A DNA stretch of 64,000 nt from Nocardia asteroides. Its GTDB lineage: Bacteria; Actinomycetota; Actinomycetes; Mycobacteriales; Mycobacteriaceae. The notes beneath the pieces were generated by a model. The model saw only the letters and a list, made by a program, of their open reading frames with translations, was not told the origin of the DNA and searched no databases. Numbering within the stretch: the stretch's first letter is position 1; the number at the start of each line of letters is the position of its first letter. This document shows positions 35,329 to 44,167 of this stretch, in pieces. The stretch covers positions 2,604,001-2,668,000 of the forward strand of contig CP082844.1 of NCBI GenBank assembly GCA_019930625.1. Direction: 5' to 3'. The translations under genes were made by a program, and so were the position numbers.

Positions 35329-38291
35329 CCGAGGCCGCCGATCCGTTCGGCACTTCGGCGCTGCGTGCGGCGGTGCTCGCGGCATGGCGTGATTCGCCGA
35401 CGCGGTTGCGTGAGGATGCCGCCACCGAGCACGACTTGGTGCGCGCCGGCTACCGCGATCGGTTGCTGACCGAGCTGGCGCAGAACGCCGCCGACGCCGC
35501 CCGTAAGGCGGGCGTGGCGGGCGACCTCGTCGTCCGGCTCGACGGTCGAGATCTGCACATCGGCAATACCGGTGCGCCGCTGGACGTCTCCGGCGTGCAC
35601 GCCCTCACCGCCCTGCGCGCGTCCGGGAAATCCGGCGACGGCGCCGTCGGCCGGTTCGGCGTCGGATTCACCGCGGTGCTCGCGGTGAGCGAGGACATCC
35701 AACTGCGGTCGGTCACCGGATCGCTGAGCTTCTCCCGCGCCAGAACCAGGGAAGCGCTGGGCCGGAGCGAGATCCGGCCTCCTGCCGTCGACACGGGTGA
35801 ATTCGTCCCTCCCGTTCTGCGGTTGGCCTGGCCGATCGAGACACGACCGGCCGCCGGGCTCGACACCGAGGTGGTGCTGCGCCTACACCCGGACATCGAC
35901 GCCGACGCGCTGCTGACCGCGATGCGTGCCGAAGCCGTAGACCTGCTGTTGGAACTGCCCGCCCTGCACCGCATCCGCATCGGCTCGGACGAATTCGTCA
36001 GCAGTGCGGAGGACATGGGCGACGGCATGCACGAGGTCTATGTCGACGGCCCAGGCAGTCAACAGCGCACCTGGTGGCAATACCGCACGCCGCGTGCCCG
36101 CTGGCTGCTGCCGGTCCGCGACGGCAGGCCGGTGGCGGCCGCTCCGGACGTGCTGCGGGCGCCGACCAGGTCGGACGAGGAACTGTCCCTGCCCGCGCTG
36201 CTCATCGCCGATATCCCCATGCAGCCGGATCGCCGCAGGTTGCTGCCCGGCGCCCGGCTCGCCGAGCTGGCGGACGGCTACGCGGATTTCGCTCGCGCCC
36301 TTCCGCCGCGCGACCGGCTCGTGCTCGTTCCCACGCCCGGGTTCGCCAGAAGCGAGGCCGACGGTCTGCTGCGTGAAGCGCTCGTGCGCGAGCTGCGATC
36401 GCGTCCTTGGCTTCCCGTCATCGCAGACCACCGGCACGCTTCCCAGGGGGGTTCGGCAGACGCCGAGCCACACGAGGCGCCGACCGCCGGTATCGGCACC
36501 GAGTCGAATGCGGTCTGGGCCACCGCGCAAGCCGACGCCTACAGCAGCACACCGGTTTCGGTGTCGGGCAGCGAATCCGGTGCATTGCCGGGCGAACCGC
36601 TCAGCGATTTCGATCACGCCGGCGCATCGTCTGCGCCCCTGGGCGTCGCCGTCCCCACCCGCGCGTACGCCTTCACCGGTTTGACTGCGGAATTGGCCGC
36701 CCTGCTCGCGGATGTAGTCGGCCCATTGGTTCTTCCGGATCTCTCCGGCCGGGCGCACACCGAGGCCATGGGCGTGCTGGATGTGCACCGGCTCGGGTTG
36801 GCCCGGCTCGCGGAATTGTCCGGTGGCCTGGAGCGGCCGCCGAGTTGGTGGCGGTCGTTCTACGCCGCGCTGGAGCCGTTCGTGGAGGATCCGCTCGCAG
36901 CCGAAGAGCTGGGCGCGCTGGCCGTTCCGCTGGCAGACGACAGACTCGTCACCGGTCCGCGCACCGTGGTGCTGGACGATCAGCTCGAGGTCGCCATCCC
37001 GGTGCACTGGGCCAGGCTGGTGCATCCGGAAGCCGCGCATCCCCTGCTGGCTCGGCTGGGCGCGCGGTCGGCCACCGCCGAGGACCTGTTGACCGACCCC
37101 GGCTTGCACGCCGAGCTGGAGGACCACCCGGGCGACCCCGACACCGCCGATGCCATCCTGCGTCTCGCCGCGCATGCCGCGCCGGAGGCGCTGCCTTCCT
37201 GGCTCGGGCTGCTCGAATTGCCCGACAGCGAGGGCGGATCGCGGTCCGCCGACGAACTGCTGCTGCCCGGGGCGCCGCTGCGCGACCTGCTCGTGCCCGA
37301 CGCGCCGTTCGGCACCCTCGACCCGGAATTGGTGGAGCGCTACGGCGTGGACGCGTTGCGCGCCGTCGGCGTCGGTTGGGATTTCGGTGTGATCGCCGAG
37401 GCCGATCCGACCGGTCCGGACCACGACCTGGACGACGAGGAACACTGGTGGGCCACGCTGCCGGACGATCCGCCGGAGCTGGTCGCCGTCCGCGACCTCG
37501 ACCTGATCGATGACGCCGCCTGGCCGGAAGCGTTGCGGCAGTTGGCCGCGACGCCACGCACCCGCCGCCTGCTCGCCGACGCCGATGGCTACACCGCGTG
37601 GTGGCTGCGCAGATACGCCAGGGTCGACAGCACCGCGCTGGGACTGTTCCGCCATCCCGCCGACATCGAGTTCGAGGAGCTGTTACCGGCGTTCACGGTG
37701 CCCGGCGTCGACCCCGACGCTTGTCGGGCACTGCTCGCCGACCCCGAGACGATCACCGAAGAGCTGGCCGCCGCGCTGCTGGACGCGCTCGCGGACCCGT
37801 CGAGAACACCCTCGCCGGAGGTCGTTTCGCGCACGCACGCTCGCCTGGCGGCGGCCGTCTCCGGGGGTCTGCTCGATCTCGCCGACCTGGAACCACCCGA
37901 TCGCGTGCGAGCCCTCACCGGCGCCGTGGTCGATCCTGGTGACGCGTTCGTTCTCGACCACCCGTGGTTCGGCTTGGCGATACCGCCCGACCGATTGGTG
38001 GCGGGCGACACCGAAACAGCTTCGGCCCTAGCGGCTTTGCTCGACCTGCCGCTGGTATCCGAGTCCGTCACCGCCGAGGTGATGGAAACGGGTCGCCGCA
38101 CCACGTGGGCGGCGGAACCACTGGGTATCGTGTTGCGCCTGATGTTCGACTTGCCCCCGCATGCGGGCGAGCTGGTGGTGCACCACGACCTGACGGTGCG
38201 CCTGAGCGGCGCGATCGAGGCCACGGTGGCGGTGCCCTGGTGGCGGACCGGCTCGGCTCTGCACGTGCAGGCCCCGCACCCGCGCCACTGA
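35325..38291 (+). CDS. Sacsin/Hsp90-like GHKL ATPase protein
   Basis: A 988-residue protein whose first 200 residues are a GHKL-type ATP-binding domain: LLTELAQNAADAARKAG (about 48-64, with the catalytic Glu and Mg-binding Asn), DLHIGNTGAPLD, and GRFGVGFTAVLAV near 107-119. This is the sacsin N-terminal-like family. The remaining 780 residues are a large helical region without recognised domains, rich in Asp/Leu/Pro. A chaperone-like role is inferred only from the family. Translation begins at a TTG in the sequence ATTGA that also holds the preceding stop, so DUF3027 and this protein are coupled. It converges with a TetR gene. Confidence 0.82.
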   Translation: MTEAADPFGTSALRAAVLAAWRDSPTRLREDAATEHDLVRAGYRDRLLTELAQNAADAARKAGVAGDLVVRLDGRDLHIGNTGAPLDVSGVHALTALRASGKSGDGAVGRFGVGFTAVLAVSEDIQLRSVTGSLSFSRARTREALGRSEIRPPAVDTGEFVPPVLRLAWPIETRPAAGLDTEVVLRLHPDIDADALLTAMRAEAVDLLLELPALHRIRIGSDEFVSSAEDMGDGMHEVYVDGPGSQQRTWWQYRTPRARWLLPVRDGRPVAAAPDVLRAPTRSDEELSLPALLIADIPMQPDRRRLLPGARLAELADGYADFARALPPRDRLVLVPTPGFARSEADGLLREALVRELRSRPWLPVIADHRHASQGGSADAEPHEAPTAGIGTESNAVWATAQADAYSSTPVSVSGSESGALPGEPLSDFDHAGASSAPLGVAVPTRAYAFTGLTAELAALLADVVGPLVLPDLSGRAHTEAMGVLDVHRLGLARLAELSGGLERPPSWWRSFYAALEPFVEDPLAAEELGALAVPLADDRLVTGPRTVVLDDQLEVAIPVHWARLVHPEAAHPLLARLGARSATAEDLLTDPGLHAELEDHPGDPDTADAILRLAAHAAPEALPSWLGLLELPDSEGGSRSADELLLPGAPLRDLLVPDAPFGTLDPELVERYGVDALRAVGVGWDFGVIAEADPTGPDHDLDDEEHWWATLPDDPPELVAVRDLDLIDDAAWPEALRQLAATPRTRRLLADADGYTAWWLRRYARVDSTALGLFRHPADIEFEELLPAFTVPGVDPDACRALLADPETITEELAAALLDALADPSRTPSPEVVSRTHARLAAAVSGGLLDLADLEPPDRVRALTGAVVDPGDAFVLDHPWFGLAIPPDRLVAGDTETASALAALLDLPLVSESVTAEVMETGRRTTWAAEPLGIVLRLMFDLPPHAGELVVHHDLTVRLSGAIEATVAVPWWRTGSALHVQAPHPRH

Positions 38292-38297
38292 GCGGGG

Positions 38298-38927
38298 CTA
38301 CTGCGCCGCGTATCCGGTGAGCATTTCGCTGAGCAGATCCAGCTGCCCGCGCACGCTCTCGCTGTCGTCGTCCACCAGCCAGCGCAGCACCACACCGTCG
38401 ATGACGTTGAGTGTGAACCGGCTCAGTGCCTGCACCGGGACCGACCAGCTGGTGCCGGTCGCGTCGCGCGCGTGCTCCAGGATGTCGGCGACGGTGGAGT
38501 CGTTGAAGTTGTACTGCTCGCGCGCGATCGCGAGTTTCGCCGGAGTTTGTTCGCCTTCGCGCAGCGCGTAAGTAGTCGTTTCGTAAGTGAGCAGCTGCCG
38601 TTCCGGAGTGGCTTCAATGTTCAGCCACATGAGTTCCAACCCGGCGCGGATCAATTTTTGAAGGGCTTCTTTTCCACTTCCGACGTCCTGCCATACCGTT
38701 TCGTTCGCGTCGACGGAATCCCGTAATTCCATCGACAACGCTTTGACCAGCTCGGTCATCAGCGCGTCCTTGTTTTCGAAACAGTAATGCACCACACCGA
38801 GCGAGACACCGGCCGCCTGGGCGACATCGCGCGTGGTCACGCCCGCAACGCCCTTTTTCTCGGCAAGGCCGATCGCGGCCTCGATAAGGTGGGCCCGTCG
38901 TTCTTCGACGCTCAATCGGGAGGACAC
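38298..38927 (-). CDS. TetR-family regulator of the ceramidase gene
   Basis: A 209-residue regulator. The helix-turn-helix is AHLIEAAIGLAEKKGVAGVTTRDVAQAAGVSLGVVHYCFENKDALM (about 12-57); the C-terminal domain resembles the BetI-like TetR_C group. It is divergent from the ceramidase gene with a dyad in between. The gene has noticeably lower GC in its middle part (for example around 38640-38700) than its neighbours, perhaps a sign of separate origin. GTG at 38927 is six bases after TAACTC, a leaderless start. Confidence 0.87.
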   Translation of the reverse strand: MSSRLSVEERRAHLIEAAIGLAEKKGVAGVTTRDVAQAAGVSLGVVHYCFENKDALMTELVKALSMELRDSVDANETVWQDVGSGKEALQKLIRAGLELMWLNIEATPERQLLTYETTTYALREGEQTPAKLAIAREQYNFNDSTVADILEHARDATGTSWSVPVQALSRFTLNVIDGVVLRWLVDDDSESVRGQLDLLSEMLTGYAAQ

Positions 38928-38985
38928 CCAAGGGAGTTAAGCGCTCACGGCCCGCGCAGTCAATTCGCAGGGCGGAAAAATTTGG

Positions 38986-39003
38986 ACTGGACGAGTGACC
39001 AGT
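38986..39003. promoter_or_regulatory. Dyad operator between TetR gene and ceramidase
   Basis: ACTGG and CCAGT arms eight bases apart (ACTGGACGAGTGACCAGT) lie between the two divergent genes, 38 bases before the ceramidase start. The size fits a TetR dimer site. Confidence 0.45.
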
Positions 39004-39040
39004 TGTGTGGTTCCCTGCAACGGGACGAAGGGAGACGGGT

Positions 39041-41104
39041 ATGCCGGTGTCGCGCAGAACTGTTCTGGCCCGGACCGCGATCGGTTCCGCAACACTCGCG
39101 GCCGCGACGGTGCCCGGAATGAGCGGCGCGCTCGGCGTACCCGCGGCGGTCGCTGATCCGGGTACCGGCGGTTATGAGATCGGCGTCGGGCTCTCCGACA
39201 TCACCGGCCCGGCCGCCGAATGCGGGATGATGGGCTACTCCCAGCTGGAGCAGCAGACCGCGGGCATCCATCTGCGCCCGCGGGCGAGGGCGTTCGTCAT
39301 CGGCTTCGCGGGGCGGCGGATCGTCTTCGCGGTCGCCGAGAACGGGATGATCTTCCAGTCCGTGCACCGCGGCGTGCTGGCCGAATTGGCGCGGCGCTTC
39401 GGCGATCTGTACACCGAGCAGAACGTCCTGCTCACCTCCACGCATTCGCACGCGACCTGCGGCGGCTCCAGCCACGACTACGCCTACAACCTGTCCATCC
39501 TCGGTTTTCAGCAGCAGGTGTACGACGCCGAGGTGAACGGGATCGTCGAGGCGATCGTCGCCGCGCACGCCGATCTCGGCCCCGGCTCGCTCGCGCTCGG
39601 CCGCACCGAGCTGCACGACGCGAGCGTGAACCGCTCGCGGGTGGCCTGGGAACTCAATCCCCCTGCGGACAAACAGCATTTCCCGGATGCCATAGATCCC
39701 GCCGTGACCGCGCTCGTCCTGCGCAAGGGCGGGCGGATGGTCGGCACCATCACCTGGTTCGCCACCCACAACACCTCCATGACCAACAGGAACCGGCTGA
39801 TCAGCTCGGACAACAAGGGTTACGCCTCGTTCTCCGCCGAGCACATCGAGCACGGCGTGCGCTACCTGGACGGTGAACCAGCGTTCGTCGCGGCCTTCGC
39901 GCAGACCAACGCCGGTGACATGTCCCCGAACCTGAACCTGCGTCCGGGCTCCGGCCCCACCGAGGACGAGTTCGACAACACTCGCATCCTGGGTGAGCGG
40001 CAGTACGCGGCGTCGAAAGACGCCGCGGCCGGCGCGCGATCGATCTCCGGACCGGTCGACGGGATGCTCTGTTACATCGACCTGGCCGATATCGCCGTGG
40101 ACGGCCGTTTCACGCCGGATGGCCTGCCCCGTCGCACCGCGCCGGCCGCGGCAGGCGTTTCGCTGATCGCGGGCAGCGTCGAGGACGGTCCGGGCCTGCC
40201 CGGCGGCCCGATTCCGGAGGGTGTGCGCAATCCACTTCTCGCGGCGCTCGGCGACCCGGCCCAGCCCGCGCCGGCTTGGCTGGCGGACGCGCAGGCGCCG
40301 AAAGCGATCGCGGTGCCGCTCGGTCTGCTGCCTCCGGTGGCGTGGGTGCCGAACGTCCTGCCGATCCAGCTCGTTCGCGTCGGCGAGCTCTATTTGGCTG
40401 CCGCCGGAGGCGAATTCACCATCACGGCCGGGTTACGCGTACGCCGCGCGGTCGCCGCGGCGCTGAACGTCCCGCTGGAGCAGGTGCTCATGCAGGGCTA
40501 CGCGAACGCTTATCACGAGTACGTCACCACTCCAGAGGAATACGACTCGCAGCAGTACGAGGGCGCGTCGACGCTGTTCGGCCGCTACACGCTGTGCGCC
40601 TATCAGCAGGAGTTCACCCGTCTGGCCACGGAGTTCGCCCACCGCAGACAGGTGCCGCGCGGCCCCGCACCCCGCGATGTGTCCCATCTACAGCCGAACT
40701 TGCAGTCGGGCGCCGGTCCGGACGCGGCGCCGCCGGGGCGCGGCTTCGGCGACGTGCTGGTGCAGCCGCATCCGTCATACGACCGTGGTGGGCGGGTGGT
40801 GGCCGAATTCGTCTCGGCGCATCCGAAACACGACACCCGCCGCAACGGGACATTCCTCGAGGTGCAGCGCAGGAATGGCTCCGGCGAATGGGCGCGGGTG
40901 GCCAACGAGGGCGAGTGGGCGGTGCGGTTCCACTGGAGCAAGCGCGGGCTCGCCGAGTCGGTGGCCCGATTCACCTGGGATATCCCGCTCGACGCCGAGC
41001 CGGGACACTATCGCTTCCGGCACTACGCGAGTCGTCTGGATTCCGACGGCTCGCTGCACCCGTTCACCGGCACGACCGACGAATTCGAAGTAGGCCCCCC
41101 GTAA
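39041..41104 (+). CDS. Neutral/alkaline ceramidase, Tat-exported
   Basis: A 687-residue enzyme that cleaves the amide of ceramides to sphingosine and fatty acid. The N-terminus VSRRTVLARTA (3-13) with a hydrophobic stretch is a twin-arginine signal ending near VADPG (40). Zinc ligands are in STHSHATCGG (His135, His137), and the nucleophile is Ser295 in NAGDMSPN, both as in Pseudomonas and mycobacterial ceramidases. The C-terminal 150 residues are the beta-sandwich domain. ATG at 39041 follows GAAGGGAGA. As bacteria of this group lack ceramides, host or environmental sphingolipids are the likely substrates. It is probably repressed by the divergent TetR. Confidence 0.92.
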   Translation: MPVSRRTVLARTAIGSATLAAATVPGMSGALGVPAAVADPGTGGYEIGVGLSDITGPAAECGMMGYSQLEQQTAGIHLRPRARAFVIGFAGRRIVFAVAENGMIFQSVHRGVLAELARRFGDLYTEQNVLLTSTHSHATCGGSSHDYAYNLSILGFQQQVYDAEVNGIVEAIVAAHADLGPGSLALGRTELHDASVNRSRVAWELNPPADKQHFPDAIDPAVTALVLRKGGRMVGTITWFATHNTSMTNRNRLISSDNKGYASFSAEHIEHGVRYLDGEPAFVAAFAQTNAGDMSPNLNLRPGSGPTEDEFDNTRILGERQYAASKDAAAGARSISGPVDGMLCYIDLADIAVDGRFTPDGLPRRTAPAAAGVSLIAGSVEDGPGLPGGPIPEGVRNPLLAALGDPAQPAPAWLADAQAPKAIAVPLGLLPPVAWVPNVLPIQLVRVGELYLAAAGGEFTITAGLRVRRAVAAALNVPLEQVLMQGYANAYHEYVTTPEEYDSQQYEGASTLFGRYTLCAYQQEFTRLATEFAHRRQVPRGPAPRDVSHLQPNLQSGAGPDAAPPGRGFGDVLVQPHPSYDRGGRVVAEFVSAHPKHDTRRNGTFLEVQRRNGSGEWARVANEGEWAVRFHWSKRGLAESVARFTWDIPLDAEPGHYRFRHYASRLDSDGSLHPFTGTTDEFEVGPP

Positions 41105-41113
41105 CCCGGTCGG

Positions 41114-41353
41114 CTACAAACCGGTCTGCGCGCCCTTGTCCCCGCGTCGTGCGCCGCGGCGCTGAACCAGATAGATCACGAGGGCGATCAGTCCGACCAC
41201 CAGCCCCATCAGGCAAATCGGTCGAGCCGACGCCCACCGGTCGCCACCCGCCCACACCACCACGGTGGCGATCAGCCACAGCGCGCTGCCGACCGCGAGC
41301 ACGGGGCGCGGATCGGTCAGGCGCGGCGGAAGCTGCGGGACATTCTGCGTCAC
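41114..41353 (-). CDS. DUF2530 membrane protein (Rv0879c-like)
   Basis: A 79-residue protein with two membrane helices (about 18-35 and 44-63), a proline-rich N-terminus (VPQLPPRLTDPRPVLAVG) and a basic tail. This is the DUF2530 pattern, and the gene is divergent from a MarR gene exactly as Rv0879c is from Rv0880. Start GTG at 41353. Function unknown. Confidence 0.75.
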   Translation of the reverse strand: MTQNVPQLPPRLTDPRPVLAVGSALWLIATVVVWAGGDRWASARPICLMGLVVGLIALVIYLVQRRGARRGDKGAQTGL

Positions 41354-41466
41354 GGGCTCAGCCTAATCGGCCCCGCCGGAGCAAGCCGGTGCGAGCCGAC
41401 GCGAGGTGGTCGCGCAGCGGCCCGAACCCGCGACCTGCGGCGCGTGGTCCCGTATCGTTTGCCACT

Positions 41467-41904
41467 GTGACAACGCCATCGGATGTCAGAGCCCTTGCTG
41501 GTGAGCTCTCGCTGGCGGTCGTTCGACTGACGCGGCACCTGCGCGGCCGTCGTGCCGACTCGCAGATCTCGCTGACCCAGCTTTCGGCCCTCGCCACCCT
41601 CGCGCGGGAGGGCGCGATGACCCCGGGCGCGCTCGCGGCGAAGGAACGTGTCCAGCCCCCCTCGATGACGCGGGTCATCGCTTCGCTCACCGACCTCGAT
41701 CTGGTGGAGCGCAATCCGCATCCGACCGACGGCCGTCAGATCATCGTCTCGCTGTCCCCGGCGGGCCGAGCGCTCATCGCCGACGAAGCCAGCGCCCGTG
41801 AGGCGTGGATGACCGAGCAGCTGTCCACACTCACCGAGGAGCAGCTCGTCGTTCTCACCCGCGCGGTGGCGATCATGAAGCAGATCGTCGCGGAGTCCGA
41901 GTAG
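41467..41904 (+). CDS. MarR-family transcriptional regulator (Rv0880-like)
   Basis: A 145-residue winged-helix repressor. TQLSALATLAREGAMTPGALAAKERVQPPSMTRVIASLTDLDLVERNPHPTDGRQIIVSLSPAG covers the recognition helix and wing (about 37-100), and the flanking helices form the dimer. The ligand is unknown. In mycobacteria the orthologue is an oxidation- and drug-responsive regulator. TATCGT ends 8 bases before the GTG at 41467, so it is leaderless; a longer in-frame extension upstream runs antisense to the DUF2530 gene and is rejected. Confidence 0.86.
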   Translation: MTTPSDVRALAGELSLAVVRLTRHLRGRRADSQISLTQLSALATLAREGAMTPGALAAKERVQPPSMTRVIASLTDLDLVERNPHPTDGRQIIVSLSPAGRALIADEASAREAWMTEQLSTLTEEQLVVLTRAVAIMKQIVAESE

Positions 41905-41945
41905 CGCAGTGGAATTCGGCGTCCACGCCGCCGACGGCGCACGGA

Positions 41946-42185
41946 TCAGCGGTGTGGCCGGTCGAGCCGGGCGATGATCCCGGCACCCCACCACAGCAGG
42001 CGGCCCGCGATCATCAGGCAGAGGACGAAAGCCGGATAGACCAGTACGCCATAATCCTCGGCCCACCTCGGCAGATTGGTGAGCTGAGTGCCTGCGGCGA
42101 CGAGCCCCAGCAGTCCCAGAACCACCGCGATCGGCGCGAGCGGCGCGGTGTCCGAGTCGGCCCGGCGGGCGGTGCGGTCGGTCAT
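41946..42185 (-). CDS. Two-helix membrane protein under CRP-type sites
   Basis: A 79-residue protein with two membrane helices (about 17-33 and 47-68) separated by an extracytoplasmic loop TQLTNLPRWAEDYG. It resembles no family I know. Start at 42185 is supported by AGGAGGG 7 bases upstream. The region upstream holds an AGTTA-N9-TAACT dyad (42250-42268) and two CRP-like sites at 42281-42315; no other gene start faces them, so this small gene is probably cAMP- or GlxR-regulated. Confidence 0.68.
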   Translation of the reverse strand: MTDRTARRADSDTAPLAPIAVVLGLLGLVAAGTQLTNLPRWAEDYGVLVYPAFVLCLMIAGRLLWWGAGIIARLDRPHR

Positions 42186-42280
42186 GGTGGAGCCCTCCTG
42201 TGCGGTCGGCTCGGCGCCCGATCGGGGCGCGCAGGGCACTGGATCTATCAGTTACCTTCTAGCTAACTTTCGCACGGAGA

Positions 42281-42315
42281 TGTGATTTCGTTAACAGTCT
42301 GTGATGCAGATCACA
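42281..42315. promoter_or_regulatory. Tandem CRP/GlxR sites
   Basis: TGTGATGCAGATCACA (42300-42315) is a perfect TGTGA-N6-TCACA. TGTGATTTCGTTAACA (42281-42296) matches at 9 of 10 conserved bases. The centres are 19 bp apart, nearly two helical turns, so two dimers could bind side by side. The gene starting at 42185 on the minus strand is the only one whose promoter can be here. Confidence 0.65.
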
Positions 42316-42375
42316 TGAGAATCGCGAAACGAGACCCGAAGCCACGCAGGCCCATCCGGCCGGGCCGAAGTCCGC

Positions 42376-42777
42376 CTACCGCGCACCGAACGGTTGATCG
42401 CTGTCCACGATGTCCCGCCCCAGTGGGAACAGGGAAATCGGAATGAACTTCAAGTTGGCCCAGCCGAACGGGATGCCGATGATCGAGACGAACAGCGGGA
42501 TGCTGGTGAGCAGGTGGCCCAGCGCCAGCCACCAGCCCGCCACGATGAACCAGATGATGTTGCCGATCAGCGAGCCCGCGCCCGCCCCCGGCTTCTCCAC
42601 CGTGGTCCGCCCGAACGGCCACAGCACGTAGGCGGCGATCCGGAACGACGCGATACCGAAGGGGATCGTGATGATGAGGATGAAGCAGATGATCCCGGCG
42701 GCGATGTAGCCGAGTGCCAGCCAGAACCCGGCGAAGACCAGCCACAGGATGTTGAGAACCAACTGAATCGGCTTCAT
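42376..42777 (-). CDS. YccF-family inner membrane protein
   Basis: A 133-residue protein made of two similar halves, each with a helix pair and the repeated sequences ITIPFGIASFRIAAYVLWPFGR and IGIPFGWANLKFIPISLFPLGR. This is the YccF (DUF307) duplication. Function unknown; an inner-membrane protein is expected. The ATG at 42777 has CTGGAG just upstream. It lies 73 bases downstream of the Eis-like gene on the same strand. Confidence 0.88.
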   Translation of the reverse strand: MKPIQLVLNILWLVFAGFWLALGYIAAGIICFILIITIPFGIASFRIAAYVLWPFGRTTVEKPGAGAGSLIGNIIWFIVAGWWLALGHLLTSIPLFVSIIGIPFGWANLKFIPISLFPLGRDIVDSDQPFGAR

Positions 42778-42850
42778 GACTCCAGCATGCCAGCCGCCCG
42801 CCGATTCGGGCATTCCTTCTTTCCCGGCGGCGGGACGCGATGCGCGCGGG

Positions 42851-44053
42851 TCAGAAGAACCAGCCGAGCATCGGGTCCCGCTCCGCGCGGAAGGCGTCGT
42901 CGAGCGCACGCATGTGCGCCGAATCCTTGCCCCGCAGCCGGTTCGCCGCGGCGAACACCCGCGCGGGATACGCGCCGAGATACATGCTGCCGAGCACGTC
43001 GATGCCCAGTTCGATATCAGCGGCACGGTCGGTGGGTGCGCACTCCGCCTGTCCGTCGCGCACACGCAGGGCGAACGTGCCGCCCGCGTCGCGGAAAGGG
43101 TCGGTCACCTCGAGCACCACGTCCAGGTCGCTCGCGTAAGCCCGGGCGGTCAGGGCGGCGGGAACGTCCATCAGGCGAAGCCACAGTCCGTCGTAGCGGG
43201 CGGTGGTGCGCACCAACCGGGGATCGGTCAGCAGATAGGGCAGTGGGTCGTGGTCGGTGAGCACGGCGTCCACCCGCTCGACCAGATCGAGCCCGAGCAG
43301 GGCCCGCCACAGCGCCGCGTGCGCCTCGGCGGTGACTGTCCGCAGTTCGACGACCTCGACCGTTCGCGCTCTGCCGTCCGCGTGGAATCGGTAGAGGGCG
43401 TAGCCGTCGGCGTGCAGGAATCCGAACAGGGTGCTGCCACCCTCCCGGAAACGCTCCGGATCGTCGAACACGATGTCCCAGGCCGCCGCTGGACGTACCT
43501 GCGCGCCGGGCACCAGCCTGCGCCAGCGGTCGTAAATCGTCTCCGCCGCCGCGCGCAGGTCGCCCGGCGCGCGCAGCGTGACGCCGCCGGGATCCGGCGC
43601 CGACGGAAGGAATGCGGCGAATCGACGATCGATGCCGACGGCGTTCTCCCGCGTCGCGGGCCCGTAGCCGAACCGGCCGTAGATACCGCCCTCGCTCGCG
43701 GTGAACATGGTCAGGGGCAATCCGGCGGCCTCGACGCGCCGGTGCTGCTCGGTGTACATGGCGCGCAGAATGCCGCGCCGCCGGTGCGTCGGCGCCACAC
43801 CGACGCCCGCGATGCCGCACACCTGCACGGTCCGCTCGCCGGGCACCGTCACCGTGAGGGTTGTGGATTGCGAGTGCCCGACGACCTGCCCGCCCTCGAC
43901 CGCCACGATCGAGTTCTCGGGAGGGAACAGCAGCGGTATCCGCTCCAGCTCGGCGGGATCGTAACGGGTGCCGAACGAGGTCTCCACCAGCGTCATGATC
44001 GCGGGCCCGTCGTCCTCGGTGGCCGACCGGATCGTGATTCCAGGCAGCGTCAT
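42851..44053 (-). CDS. Eis-like GNAT N-acetyltransferase
   Basis: A 400-residue protein of the Eis family (two GNAT folds and a sterol-carrier-like C-terminal domain), nearly the length of M. tuberculosis Eis. The acetyl-CoA loop is VAPTHRRRGILRAMY (86-100), the catalytic acid Tyr125 lies in GGIYGRFGYGPAT, and the chain ends GWFF, matching the free C-terminal carboxylate used as base in Eis. Such enzymes acetylate amines, including aminoglycosides and host or bacterial proteins. The true target is unknown. The start codon ATG at 44053 begins directly at the fold. Confidence 0.88.
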   Translation of the reverse strand: MTLPGITIRSATEDDGPAIMTLVETSFGTRYDPAELERIPLLFPPENSIVAVEGGQVVGHSQSTTLTVTVPGERTVQVCGIAGVGVAPTHRRRGILRAMYTEQHRRVEAAGLPLTMFTASEGGIYGRFGYGPATRENAVGIDRRFAAFLPSAPDPGGVTLRAPGDLRAAAETIYDRWRRLVPGAQVRPAAAWDIVFDDPERFREGGSTLFGFLHADGYALYRFHADGRARTVEVVELRTVTAEAHAALWRALLGLDLVERVDAVLTDHDPLPYLLTDPRLVRTTARYDGLWLRLMDVPAALTARAYASDLDVVLEVTDPFRDAGGTFALRVRDGQAECAPTDRAADIELGIDVLGSMYLGAYPARVFAAANRLRGKDSAHMRALDDAFRAERDPMLGWFF

Positions 44054-44167
44054 GCTTCGACCATCCCACGTTCACCCGCCTGTCCGCACCGGATTTTCCG
44101 GCGCCCCGCGACTGCCTGGCGAACCACCGATTCGGACCCCGTCGCGACCGCCCGGCAGGATGGAGCG

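Noticed and set aside
34119..35702. Long open frames on the minus strand across the DUF3027 tail and into the ATPase gene
   Set aside because: They are Ser/Ala-rich mirror images of the repetitive, high-GC plus-strand gene. They have no ribosome site and no domain, and the plus-strand gene has a recognised family and coupled neighbour.
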